This document shows positions 1-7,756 of a stretch of 29,321 bases of DNA, in pieces. Made by a program: the position numbers and the translations under genes. A model generated the notes under the pieces. That model saw only the letters and a list, made by a program, of their open reading frames with translations. It was not told the DNA's origin and made no database searches. The stretch's first letter is position 1; each line of letters begins with the position of its first letter. The stretch is from CAYYIS01 sp964470965 (GTDB taxonomy: Bacteria; JAAXHH01; JABIQT01): NCBI GenBank assembly GCA_964470965.1, contig CAYYIS010000058.1:1-29321 (forward strand), written 5' to 3'.

Positions 1-308
1 CCATATCCGATGTCTATGAACTGGCGGAATCTACGACTGTCTTCAGTGAACTGTTCAGCTATCTCGAAGATGATAGCGCCCTTCCGGATGGCGATACCAG
101 AAGCACATACCTGCAGGCCATACGGGATCTCCGGGAAAAACGGTACGAATCCGCGCTGGATGGATTTATTGCCATCGTCCAGAAGGACAGGTACTACAAC
201 GAAGACAGTGCGAGGAAGGCCTGTATCGCCGTCTTCAAATCCCTAGGCGAGGAGCACGAAATCACCCGGCAATACCGGTCCCGGTTCAGCCGCGCACTGC
301 ACGCGTAA
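1..308 (+). CDS. C-terminal end of a CnoX/YbbN-like thioredoxin-TPR protein (5' partial)
   Basis: An open frame enters from the left edge (first whole codon at 3) and stops with TAA at 306-308, giving about 101 residues. The end reads EDSARKACIAVFKSLG and is followed by a QYRSRF segment. This matches the C-terminal TPR-like helix pair of YbbN/CnoX proteins, where D-S-A-R, F-x-x-L-G and Y-R-x-x-(L/F) are conserved. In that family an N-terminal thioredoxin fold is followed by TPR repeats and acts as a cytoplasmic chaperone-redox protein handing clients to GroEL or DnaK. The thioredoxin domain lies outside the window, so the assignment rests on the tail alone. A small ATG ORF in another frame over the same bases is a shadow. 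Confidence 0.62.
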   Translation, partial: ISDVYELAESTTVFSELFSYLEDDSALPDGDTRSTYLQAIRDLREKRYESALDGFIAIVQKDRYYNEDSARKACIAVFKSLGEEHEITRQYRSRFSRALHA

Positions 309-397
309 GGGCGCGCATAAAATAAATTCAGAACCCGGAAATGAGATCGCTGAATTTAAGTTTTGTTGTATGAGTCATTTAGGAGATGTACATACCG

Positions 398-1483
398 ATG
401 AAATATATGATCCTAATGATCGCACTCTTTTTTTTACCCACATTAAACGCACAAACCATTCAGACGCAGTATGTCTTCCTGATAACTTTCGATGGTCTAC
501 GCTGGCAGGAAGTGTTTTCCGGCGCTGAGGGGACCCTTATCGGTGATGAAGAATTCGTCATCAAGCCGGAATCCCTTAAACAGAAATTTTGGGCTGATGA
601 ACCATATGCCAGACGGTCCCTGCTGATGCCGTTTTTCTGGACAGTCATCGCTAAGGATGGGCGCTTGTACGGGAATCGTCTCCATGGCAATCATGTGAAT
701 GTGAAGAACAACCACAGGTTTTCATATCCCGGATACAACGAAATACTGACCGGTTTCGCCGATGATCGTATTGACAGCAATGATAAGCTCCCCAATAAGA
801 ATGTAACGGTACTCGAATATATCAACAATCTACCTCGATTCAGGAATTCAGTCGCTGCGTTCGGATCCTGGGATGTGCTTCCTTATATCATTAATGAAAA
901 ACGCAGCGGCGTGCCTGTGAACGCCGGATTCGAAACAGCGACCGGAGATGACCTCACGGATAGGGAGAGGTACCTGAATACCCTTCAGATGCAGGTTCCC
1001 AGCCCCTGGAGCACGGTACGGCTCGATGCGTTCACGCACCATTATGCACTGGAGTACATAAAGAAACATGTTCCCAGGCTCCTATACATTTCTTACGGAG
1101 AGACGGACGACTTCGCACACGATGGGCGTTACGATGCGTATCTCGAGGCAGCACACAACACGGATTCGCTGATCGAAGGGCTCTGGCACTGGGTCCAGTC
1201 CCACGAGCCGTATCGCAACAGAACTACGTTTATAATCACCACTGATCACGGGCGGGGGACGCAGCCGAAGGAATCCTGGAAGGATCACGGGGCCAGTATT
1301 GACGGTTCCGACGAGATATGGTTTGCGGTTATCGGACCCGATACAACACCAGGCGGCGAAGTGACGTCCCCGGGACAGTATTACCAGACTCAGTTTGCCA
1401 GGACGGTGGCCGCTTTTCTAGGTGTGGCCTATCAGAATCAGCAACAGTTGGGCGGGGTATTGTCCGAGGTAATAAACAAGTAA
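398..1483 (+). CDS. Secreted alkaline-phosphatase-superfamily hydrolase (phosphodiesterase/nucleotide pyrophosphatase-like)
   Basis: The 361-residue product starts with a typical signal peptide (about residues 1-18, ending LNA before QTIQ), so it is probably periplasmic. The alkaline phosphatase superfamily metal site is recognisable: D32 in TFDGLRW, candidate nucleophile S109 in FSYPGYNE, D237 and H241 in ETDDFAHDG, D283-H284 in TTDHGRG and H297 in KDHGAS. These would bind two metals, usually Zn, and hydrolyse phosphate or sulfate esters; the substrate cannot be read from sequence. The ATG at 398 is preferred to the in-frame ATG at 386 because an AGGAG at 381-385 abuts 386 and leaves it no spacing, and because MKYMILMIALFF is a better signal start. 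It ends 10 bases before the next gene, so the two are probably co-transcribed. Confidence 0.85.
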   Translation: MKYMILMIALFFLPTLNAQTIQTQYVFLITFDGLRWQEVFSGAEGTLIGDEEFVIKPESLKQKFWADEPYARRSLLMPFFWTVIAKDGRLYGNRLHGNHVNVKNNHRFSYPGYNEILTGFADDRIDSNDKLPNKNVTVLEYINNLPRFRNSVAAFGSWDVLPYIINEKRSGVPVNAGFETATGDDLTDRERYLNTLQMQVPSPWSTVRLDAFTHHYALEYIKKHVPRLLYISYGETDDFAHDGRYDAYLEAAHNTDSLIEGLWHWVQSHEPYRNRTTFIITTDHGRGTQPKESWKDHGASIDGSDEIWFAVIGPDTTPGGEVTSPGQYYQTQFARTVAAFLGVAYQNQQQLGGVLSEVINK

Positions 1484-1493
1484 AAGAGAGCAT

Positions 1494-2486
1494 ATGAGCA
1501 GGATCTTTCGCCTTCACGCGCCGCGTGACTTTCGTTGTGAAACGCATAGCCTGACGGAACTCGGGCCGAATGACGTCCACCTGCGCAGTCGTATCGGCGC
1601 CATCAGTACCGGTACCGAATCTGCATGGTATTTCGGCACGGACCCGCAACTTGACCCCGAGTTCAGGCCGGTGCGGTTCGAACATCCTGATTTCCCAAAA
1701 GTCATAGGTTATGAGAAGGTCGCCGACGTGGTTGCGGTCGGTTCCGACGTGACGCACCTTTCGGTGGACCAGCGGGTGGTTGCGCGATACGGACATGCTG
1801 AGGAGTATATCTGGCCGGCAGACCGGGCCATACCGGTCCCAGACGATATTGCCGATGAAGAGGCAGTGCTCTCGGTCTTGATGAACGTGACATCCCACGG
1901 CGTTCGGCGTTCCCGGCTGCAACTCGGGGAGGACGTGGTGATCACCGGTATGGGACCGCTCGGACTGCTCACACTGATCGCCGCCCGCCAGTCGGGCGCT
2001 GCGAGAATCGTTGCGTGTGACATGTTCGAGAAACGCCTCAGGCTGGCCCGCTCATTCGGCGCCGACGTCACGTTCAATCCCCGGGACGGAAATGTGGCCG
2101 AGGCAATTATCGACCGGTTCGGCCCGGGTGCCTTCGATGTGGCATACGAATGCTCTTCCTCCTACGAAGCCCTCAGTGACGCGATGACGGTGCTCCGGCG
2201 TAACGGCCGCGTGTGTGTAATTTCGCAGCTCAAAGGCGCCTATCCGAAGCATCCAGCGTTTGGAATGGACTTCCATCTCGGTCAGCTCGAAATGATCTCC
2301 TCAGACGGAGGATGGGACGCACACAAACAGGCCCGGTGGTACTTTGGCGCTATACAGAGGGGCGCTATTAAGGGGATCACAGAGATGATAACGCACAGGC
2401 TTCCTTTCGAAGAAATCGAGAAGGGATTCGATTTGATTGAGCGTCATCCTGAAGAGGTGGTGAAGATTATTGTAACCTATGATTAA
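1494..2486 (+). CDS. Medium-chain dehydrogenase/reductase (zinc-type alcohol dehydrogenase-like)
   Basis: The 330-residue protein has the two-domain MDR layout. An N-terminal GroES-like domain (residues 1-135) is followed by a Rossmann domain with the nucleotide-binding turn TGMGPLGLLT (G152-G157) and a following acidic residue in ACDMFEKR, which suggests NAD(H). The usual catalytic-zinc Cys of alcohol dehydrogenases is absent: the aligned region reads AISTGTES, as in MDR subgroups with an SxGTE motif such as the BchC/threonine-dehydrogenase-like group. No structural-zinc four-Cys lobe is present either. It is cytoplasmic and probably oxidises or reduces a polyol, sugar or similar alcohol; the substrate is unknown. 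GAGAG lies just before the ATG. It follows the phosphatase-superfamily gene by 10 bases. Confidence 0.82.
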   Translation: MSRIFRLHAPRDFRCETHSLTELGPNDVHLRSRIGAISTGTESAWYFGTDPQLDPEFRPVRFEHPDFPKVIGYEKVADVVAVGSDVTHLSVDQRVVARYGHAEEYIWPADRAIPVPDDIADEEAVLSVLMNVTSHGVRRSRLQLGEDVVITGMGPLGLLTLIAARQSGAARIVACDMFEKRLRLARSFGADVTFNPRDGNVAEAIIDRFGPGAFDVAYECSSSYEALSDAMTVLRRNGRVCVISQLKGAYPKHPAFGMDFHLGQLEMISSDGGWDAHKQARWYFGAIQRGAIKGITEMITHRLPFEEIEKGFDLIERHPEEVVKIIVTYD

Positions 2487-2587
2487 CCCGGTTCCCTCCG
2501 ATAAACATCGAAAAAAATCAGTATGGTCTTATTTGTCGGGCACCGTTTGTAGTCGGATTTATAAAACCAGACATCTCCGGAGAAATT

Positions 2588-3382
2588 ATGGGCATCATCC
2601 TGAAGAGTGATTCACAGATAGAAACGATGCGTCGGAGCGGAAAAGCCGCTGCCGAACTCCTGCAACAAATAGGCGAGGGTGTGGCTCCCGGCGTGTCGAC
2701 CGCGCAGTTGGACCAGATTTCCCGTAGGACCATCAAGAAGCTGAAAGGACGATCTTCCTTCCTGGGCTATCAGCCGTCTTACCATCCGCCGTACCCCGCT
2801 ACCATCTGCTCTTCTATCAACGATGAGGTGGTTCACGGCGTACCCGGCAAACGTCGCATCCTGAAAGGCGGTGATGTCATAGGCATCGACGTAGCCATCA
2901 AGATTGACGACTACCACGGTGATAACGCTTTCACATTCCCGGTGGGCGACATTTCTCCTCAGGCGCGCCGTTTGCTCGAAGTCACCAAAGCATCGCTGTT
3001 CAAAGGGATCGAACAGGCTCGTTCTGGAAACCGTATCGGAGATGTGGCGTCCGCTGTTCAGACCTATGTAGAAGCCGAAGGCTTTTCAGTGGTTCGAGAG
3101 TTGTGCGGGCACGGAATCGGACGGGATATGTGGGAAGAACCTCAGGTACCTAACTACGGAAAACCGGGTGCAGGCGTGCGCCTGAAGCCCGGGATGGTTA
3201 TCGCCATCGAGCCGATGGTCTGCGAATTCGAACACAAGGTGGAGGTTCTGGAAGACGGTTGGACCACCGCCACGCAGGACGGCGGCCTGTCGGCTCACTT
3301 CGAACATACCGTGGCGATTCTGTCCGACGGTCCCGAAATCCTGACCGAAAATCCGGCCCTGTGGGAAGTGGCGCTGGTTTAA
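2588..3382 (+). CDS. map: Type I methionine aminopeptidase
   Basis: The product is 264 residues, the same length as the E. coli enzyme. It removes the initiator Met from nascent proteins in the cytoplasm. All five metal ligands of the pita-bread fold are visible: D101 (GIDVAI), D112 (HGDNAF), H175 (CGHGIG), E208 (AIEPM) and E239 (HFEHTV), plus the substrate-binding H83 (VVHGVP). There is no N-terminal SH3-like or zinc-finger extension. A GGAG ribosome-binding site precedes the ATG (GGAGAAATTATG). It is not next to secY or infA here, so it may be an additional or relocated copy. A 101-base gap separates it from the upstream dehydrogenase, so it may have its own promoter. Confidence 0.96.
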   Translation: MGIILKSDSQIETMRRSGKAAAELLQQIGEGVAPGVSTAQLDQISRRTIKKLKGRSSFLGYQPSYHPPYPATICSSINDEVVHGVPGKRRILKGGDVIGIDVAIKIDDYHGDNAFTFPVGDISPQARRLLEVTKASLFKGIEQARSGNRIGDVASAVQTYVEAEGFSVVRELCGHGIGRDMWEEPQVPNYGKPGAGVRLKPGMVIAIEPMVCEFEHKVEVLEDGWTTATQDGGLSAHFEHTVAILSDGPEILTENPALWEVALV

Positions 3383-3968
3383 TGATAAGGCCGCCGTGAA
3401 ACGAGCTTTACTCCCCTGGGGCACAGGAAATATTCTGAGACATTTAACGGTTCCGAAATCATTCTTCATCCCGGCATTGATATTCTGCGCCGCCTTTGTG
3501 ATAAAAGTAGGGGCGGTTGAATCACTCTGTTTCTGGTCGTCCCGCAGTCTTATCTCCGGAACTTGCCTTGTCCATTTTATTTAGTTCGAAAATAGTTCCG
3601 TATCGGGGACACAGGGTCGTAGGGAGCTGTCACAGACAGGTTTCATGTGGCGCAACAACCTCTCTGCCGTCCATCGGAAATCGTGGCCGTCCCCCATCAC
3701 CGGGTGCTGGAAAGGTAGGTGTCGGTGACCTGTTTTTTGGTGGGGAAATCAACGGAATCCTATTCCAGCCGTGTATGCCGGGTGATGCATTGTATATTTG
3801 GCATGGAATAGGGGATAATTTTCCAGACAAGGCAGAAGGCGGGAGAGGAAGGATGAATTCATGTGGGCAATAACTTGCACGTCTGTCAACATGCAGGACT
3901 TTGCCCAATCCGCCCTGCCCATTACGAGTACCGCAGATTTTGTACGTAGTTCCTTGGGAGAGTGATCA
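3383..3968. other. 586-base gene-free stretch between map and the PhyH pair
   Basis: I see no convincing gene. A 118-codon plus-strand frame (3517-3873) begins at TTG with no ribosome-binding site, and its product is Pro/Arg/Gly-rich in the first half. From about 3717 to 3870 it reads more like protein (GGEING, MPGDALYIWHG) but matches no family I recognise. The stretch may be a decayed gene plus the promoter of the PhyH genes. No strong terminator follows map. A GGGAG ribosome-binding site at 3957-3961 belongs to the next gene. Confidence 0.4.
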
Positions 3969-4796
3969 ATGACCCCGGAAGAATCCTACTTGTTCGACCT
4001 GAACGGTTATCTCATCCTGCGGGACGTGTTACCGCGGGATTTTGTCGCTGCACTCAACCGGGAGCTCGACAGCCATCTGGTGGAAGAGCTGGGTGAAGAG
4101 AAGGCAGCTGCTATGGGCATTATCGAGTCCCGGCAGATCAGTTCGGCGGATACCACAGAACGCCCCAAGACGTTTTCTGGTCCGTGTCTCAAATACGGAG
4201 AGGTCTTTGAGAAGCTGATAGACTGGCCGGTGACATTACCATACATGAAAGAGATGATAGATGAACCTATGCGCATGGATTCCATGCATTTTCTGTACCG
4301 GCCGCCGGGTGGGTGGACATCGTTGCATCATGGATATTCCGAGCTGCTGGCTTACAGCGAATACGCCTTGAATAATAACAGATTCCAATGTGTCAGTGTT
4401 AAGATAGGCTATGCCTTGACGGATGTAACTGTGGAGAACGGGGCGTTTGCGGTTATTCCCGGGAGCCATAAAAGCAACTACATGAATCCTCGCCATCTGG
4501 AGATGCCTGAGGAGAACGACCCTCTGGTGGAGGTTTGTCCATGTCGGGCCGGGGATGCCATCATTTTTTCCGAGGATCTGACCCATGGGGCGGTCGTGAA
4601 CCGAAGCGACAGGACCCGCCGAACAATTTTTGTCTCATATGCCCCGTCATTTCAAGCTCCCTGGTGCGACCATACAGAGACCGCTGAAGGATTCGCGGAG
4701 CGGGCAGCGCCTGAACAGAGAGAATTGATTTACGGTCCCCAGGCCTTCGGGAAAGAAACAGGTTTTAATGAGGAACCGGTTAGTCTAAAGGATTGA
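3969..4796 (+). CDS. Phytanoyl-CoA dioxygenase (PhyH) family protein with His-x-Gly active site
   Basis: The 275-residue protein shows the PhyH/2-oxoglutarate-Fe(II) oxygenase layout. It has an N-terminal FDLNGYLILRDVL segment (residues 9-21), then RPPGGWTSLHHGY (111-123), ENGAFAVIPGSHKSN (156-170), the distal His in DLTHGA (H206) and a likely 2-oxoglutarate Arg (R217 or R218) in DRTRRTIFVSY. Where Fe(II) dioxygenases carry H-x-D/E, this one reads H120-H121-G122-Y123, so the carboxylate ligand is not in its normal place. Enzymes of this family hydroxylate, or in H-x-G/A members halogenate, small molecules in the cytoplasm. The substrate is unknown. GGGAG lies just before the ATG. A second PhyH paralogue starts 9 bases downstream and is surely co-transcribed. 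Confidence 0.85.
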   Translation: MTPEESYLFDLNGYLILRDVLPRDFVAALNRELDSHLVEELGEEKAAAMGIIESRQISSADTTERPKTFSGPCLKYGEVFEKLIDWPVTLPYMKEMIDEPMRMDSMHFLYRPPGGWTSLHHGYSELLAYSEYALNNNRFQCVSVKIGYALTDVTVENGAFAVIPGSHKSNYMNPRHLEMPEENDPLVEVCPCRAGDAIIFSEDLTHGAVVNRSDRTRRTIFVSYAPSFQAPWCDHTETAEGFAERAAPEQRELIYGPQAFGKETGFNEEPVSLKD

Positions 4797-4805
4797 AAAC
4801 CGCAC

Positions 4806-5609
4806 ATGGTGAAAAAGATAAAATTTGATTTTCAATCTGGAACGGGACAGCGGAATCTCACCGAAGAGGAGCGCTACTTCTTCGATATAACGGGCTATCT
4901 TATCGTCGAAGATATTCTGACCGCAAACCAGTTGGAAGAGGCCCGAGAATCGGTCAGATATACCGCCGAAAGCCCGCCCGCAAATGTTACTGTCCGGTCG
5001 AATGGTCCCGAGCTGGAGCTGGTCAATATCATTGAATGTGGCGGGGTGGCGGAGGAAGCTTTTGCCCACACCCGGCTTGTGGGGGCCATGGAAGAACTCA
5101 TCTGGGGCAGTCAGTTCAGGCTGGTAGCCTCACGCAGTCTCATCAGAAAACCTGGCATCTCCGGTCGCATTACCCAGGGCGGATTAGCCGATCCGAGACG
5201 TTACACTCGGTACCGTTGCTTTGTCGAAGGTGAATTCCGCTGCCTAATGGTATCCTGCCTGGTAGCTCTCGACGACACGCTTCCGAATGACGGTACCTTC
5301 TGTGTCATACCTGCCAGTCACAAAAGTAACTTCGGGCATCCCTACACTGAGGCACCTTTGAATACAGTATCGGCTCTACGGGATGTGCCCCTGCATGCCG
5401 GTTCGGCTGTTATTTTCAGTGAAAGTCTTTCACGCGCGATGAAGCCATCGGTTATAGAGACAAAGCACTGGTTGCTCTATCAGTACGGCCCATCCTACAT
5501 GCTCAACTTGCCCGGCTGTGATCCATCCGATGCCGTTCTGAACAGAGCATCAGAACAGAAAGTCAAAGCCCACCTGCTCATGAAACCGTATTATCATCCC
5601 GATAGATAG
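4806..5609 (+). CDS. PhyH-family paralogue lacking metal ligands (probable pseudoenzyme)
   Basis: The 267-residue product aligns with the upstream PhyH protein throughout: FDITGYLIVEDIL (26-38), RKPGISGRITQGG (114-126), NDGTFCVIPASHKSN (161-175), FSESLSRAM (204-212) and YQYGPS (225-230). The catalytic positions have changed. The pair H120-H121 of the neighbour is T123-Q124 here, the distal His is R210, and the 2-oxoglutarate-binding Arg position falls on Lys/His (K220-H221). It should therefore bind neither Fe(II) nor co-substrate in the usual way. The frame is intact and the scaffold motifs are kept, so decay into a pseudogene is less likely than a structural or regulatory partner role, for example a heterodimer with the upstream enzyme. 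The first 15 residues are an extra basic extension. Confidence 0.8.
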   Translation: MVKKIKFDFQSGTGQRNLTEEERYFFDITGYLIVEDILTANQLEEARESVRYTAESPPANVTVRSNGPELELVNIIECGGVAEEAFAHTRLVGAMEELIWGSQFRLVASRSLIRKPGISGRITQGGLADPRRYTRYRCFVEGEFRCLMVSCLVALDDTLPNDGTFCVIPASHKSNFGHPYTEAPLNTVSALRDVPLHAGSAVIFSESLSRAMKPSVIETKHWLLYQYGPSYMLNLPGCDPSDAVLNRASEQKVKAHLLMKPYYHPDR

Positions 5610-5909
5610 TGATATAGCCTGAATAATTAACCACAGCGGATTACTCAGTAAAAGCATCTCCTACGAAGCCCCGCAGGACTCCGGTGTAATCGTGTAGGTT
5701 TATCTATTTTTGCCGGGTTCTCGATGCGGTAGGGCGATGCTTCGCCTGGGAAACTCCTTTGCGCGGTAATCGTCACCATGTCAGGACATGGCTGTCCTGA
5801 TTCCTCCTGCGCCAGGAATGCTATCTTCCGTTAGATTGTCAATTTGAGGATCAATTACTATAGAACGAACCACCGAAGTGTAAACGGCGAAGTAATTTTA
5901 ATCAATCTT
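5610..5909. other. 300-base convergent intergenic region with two hairpins
   Basis: This region separates the plus-strand PhyH pair from the minus-strand DUF885 gene, so it must end transcription from both sides. No gene was found. Its recognisable content is the adjacent hairpin pair at 5781-5819, described separately, and a weaker GGCGA/TCGCC hairpin near 5736-5749. Confidence 0.6.
5781..5819. terminator. Tandem hairpins, possible bidirectional terminator
   Basis: TCAGGACA-TGGC-TGTCCTGA (5781-5800) is a perfect 8-bp stem with a 4-base loop. It is followed directly by ATTCCT-(8 bases)-AGGAAT (5800-5819). Both lie between convergent genes. There is no adjacent T-run, so it is not a textbook Rho-independent terminator; it may act as an RNA-stabilising or Rho-assisted end. 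Confidence 0.45.
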
Positions 5910-7736
5910 TTACGGGTCCTCCAGAGGATTGCCGTAGAAGCGCCAGGCTGTCTCGAAGTCCCTGACTGGTGCATCGCCGGTGATGCGAGCGCGGACCATT
6001 TCTACCGGGACACTGCCTCCCTGCAGGATGGTATCGTGAAACGTTCGGTTGGACATCCGCCCTGACTGCACGAGGGTTTTGTGCAGCGCACGTATCTGCA
6101 TGCCCCCGATCATGTAGGCTACTTGGTACAATGGCGAGTAACTGCCGTTAAAGGAACGCCGCACTTCTGCCGTGGCGTTTGCCCGCTCATGACCGACCCT
6201 GTCCACTAGGAAATCGATACATTCCTGCGGCGTCATTTTACCCAGGTGGAAGCTGAGGGAGAAAATGATACGGGCAGCCCGGTGTGACCGCCAGAACAAC
6301 ATACCCACACGGTCTTCCGGTGTGTTAGGAAACTCCAGGTCCCAGAGAAGCATTTCCCAGTAGAGAGCCCAGCCCTCGCCCCAGAACGGAGTAGAGAAAG
6401 CGCGACGGTGGCTGTTGTAACGGCGGGTCATGTACCCCTGCAGGTGATGGCCGGGTATCAGTTCGTGGTGAACGGTCGCACGGGCAAAATGCTCGTTGTT
6501 GCCGCGCATGCTCATGAGCTTGTCCTCATGGGCCATGCCATCCGTCGGAAACGCCACGCGGATGACCTCGCCACCGAGAAAAAACGGCGCTACTTTCTGC
6601 ATTTTCGGCGACATCATCTCCACCCGCCATATTTCATCAGCCAACTTGGGGATGGTGATCAGATCCCTTTCCCGCAGGAAGGTAACCGCCTCGGACGCAA
6701 GGTCCCGGACCAGGTCCGGTTGATCGCCCGGATCCCTGTGGAGTGTTTTGACATTTTCCAGTGCCGCCTTCCAGTTGTCTCCGAACCCCATTTCCCGGGA
6801 GGCTTTGATCATCTCCTCCTCGCACCAGGCGAATTCCTTCTCGGCGATGGCGATCAACTCTTCCGGTGTGTAGGGAATCATCTCGTATTTCAGATCCGCC
6901 CGCATTCCTTCCGCCCCGATGGGGTCACCGACTATCGGTGGGTCTTCACCTTCTTTGAAGCCCACTACTTTCTCATTCAGAAATTTGGAATAGTCCGACA
7001 GGGCCTTGCTCGCTTTTTCAATGGGCGTCTTATTCCACCAGGTGAACATGGGGTCGTAGCCGGCGTAATTCTTGTACCATCGGTCAAGGCGTTCCTTCAG
7101 GCTGTTGAGCGTTCGGGAGGCCCGCAAGGCGACGATGCGGGACGGGGCTGTGTTCTCCCCCCTATCTTCCTTGTCCAAAGCTATCTCAACTGCTTTCCGG
7201 GCCTGCCGAATCGCTTCCGGTATGGCATTCAGCTGCGCAGCGACGCCGGATGGGTCCACCCGTTCCAGATCTCGGCGTGCTTCATCCAGTTCGATGATCG
7301 TGTTGGCAAACGGTATAAGGGGCTGCATTTCGTTTACAAGCATTTCTTCCCGGTCCAAGAGCTCCTGTTGATATCCAAGTTCGTTGTTCAGGAGGACGTG
7401 ATCGATGCGGCCCTCAATGCCCAGCCGGTTGAAGTCTATCTCCTTAACACGGGCTGCCCAGTCTTTATAGAACGCACGCAGCCGCTCCCTGCGCGTAGAT
7501 GAATACTGCACATCATAGCGGCGGCGCAGCCCGTCCCTATCCGCAGAATAGTGGGCCACCACTTCTTTGAGTTCACTGGCCGGCAGTGCCATTACCGGGA
7601 TGAGATCCGGCGTAGCTGAATGATCCAGATACACCCGTACATCATTTTTGTGTAAGGGCTGCACGGATTGACCCGACGTCTCTGGTCGTGAGAGCAACAG
7701 GCTGAAGATGGCTGTCAGATAAATCGTCTTGCGCAT
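5910..7736 (-). CDS. Exported DUF885-family zinc peptidase
   Basis: The 608-residue product has a signal peptide (about residues 1-24, ending in SGQS), so it acts in the periplasm or outside. The DUF885 (PF05960) signature is intact: HHELIPGHHLQ at residues 423-433, with the zincin-like H424-E425 followed by H430-H431, and the downstream Glu motif FWGEGWALYWE (E454). This family is built like M2/M3-type helical metallopeptidases and is annotated as putative peptidase. Its length matches the family's usual 550-620 residues. A strong ribosome-binding site (AGGAGGTC) precedes the ATG. The start lies 20 bases after the UxuA-like gene, so it is the last gene of that transcript. Actual substrates are not established. 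Confidence 0.88.
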   Translation of the reverse strand: MRKTIYLTAIFSLLLSRPETSGQSVQPLHKNDVRVYLDHSATPDLIPVMALPASELKEVVAHYSADRDGLRRRYDVQYSSTRRERLRAFYKDWAARVKEIDFNRLGIEGRIDHVLLNNELGYQQELLDREEMLVNEMQPLIPFANTIIELDEARRDLERVDPSGVAAQLNAIPEAIRQARKAVEIALDKEDRGENTAPSRIVALRASRTLNSLKERLDRWYKNYAGYDPMFTWWNKTPIEKASKALSDYSKFLNEKVVGFKEGEDPPIVGDPIGAEGMRADLKYEMIPYTPEELIAIAEKEFAWCEEEMIKASREMGFGDNWKAALENVKTLHRDPGDQPDLVRDLASEAVTFLRERDLITIPKLADEIWRVEMMSPKMQKVAPFFLGGEVIRVAFPTDGMAHEDKLMSMRGNNEHFARATVHHELIPGHHLQGYMTRRYNSHRRAFSTPFWGEGWALYWEMLLWDLEFPNTPEDRVGMLFWRSHRAARIIFSLSFHLGKMTPQECIDFLVDRVGHERANATAEVRRSFNGSYSPLYQVAYMIGGMQIRALHKTLVQSGRMSNRTFHDTILQGGSVPVEMVRARITGDAPVRDFETAWRFYGNPLEDP

Positions 7737-7756
7737 CGCTTGACCTCCTGAAACCG

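Noticed and set aside
1329..1922. A 197-codon minus-strand frame opposite the phosphatase-superfamily and MDR genes
   Set aside because: It spans the junction of two real plus-strand genes and has no family features.
5730..5752. Similarity between TAGGGCGATGCTTCGCC here and TAGGGCTTCGCC near 22269, as a possible dispersed repeat
   Set aside because: The match is only about a dozen bases with a gap, too little to call a repeat.
6408..7502. A 364-codon plus-strand open frame opposite the DUF885 gene
   Set aside because: It is fully antisense to an intact DUF885 gene with signal peptide, HExx motif and strong ribosome-binding site. Its product matches nothing and arises from codon bias of the opposite strand.
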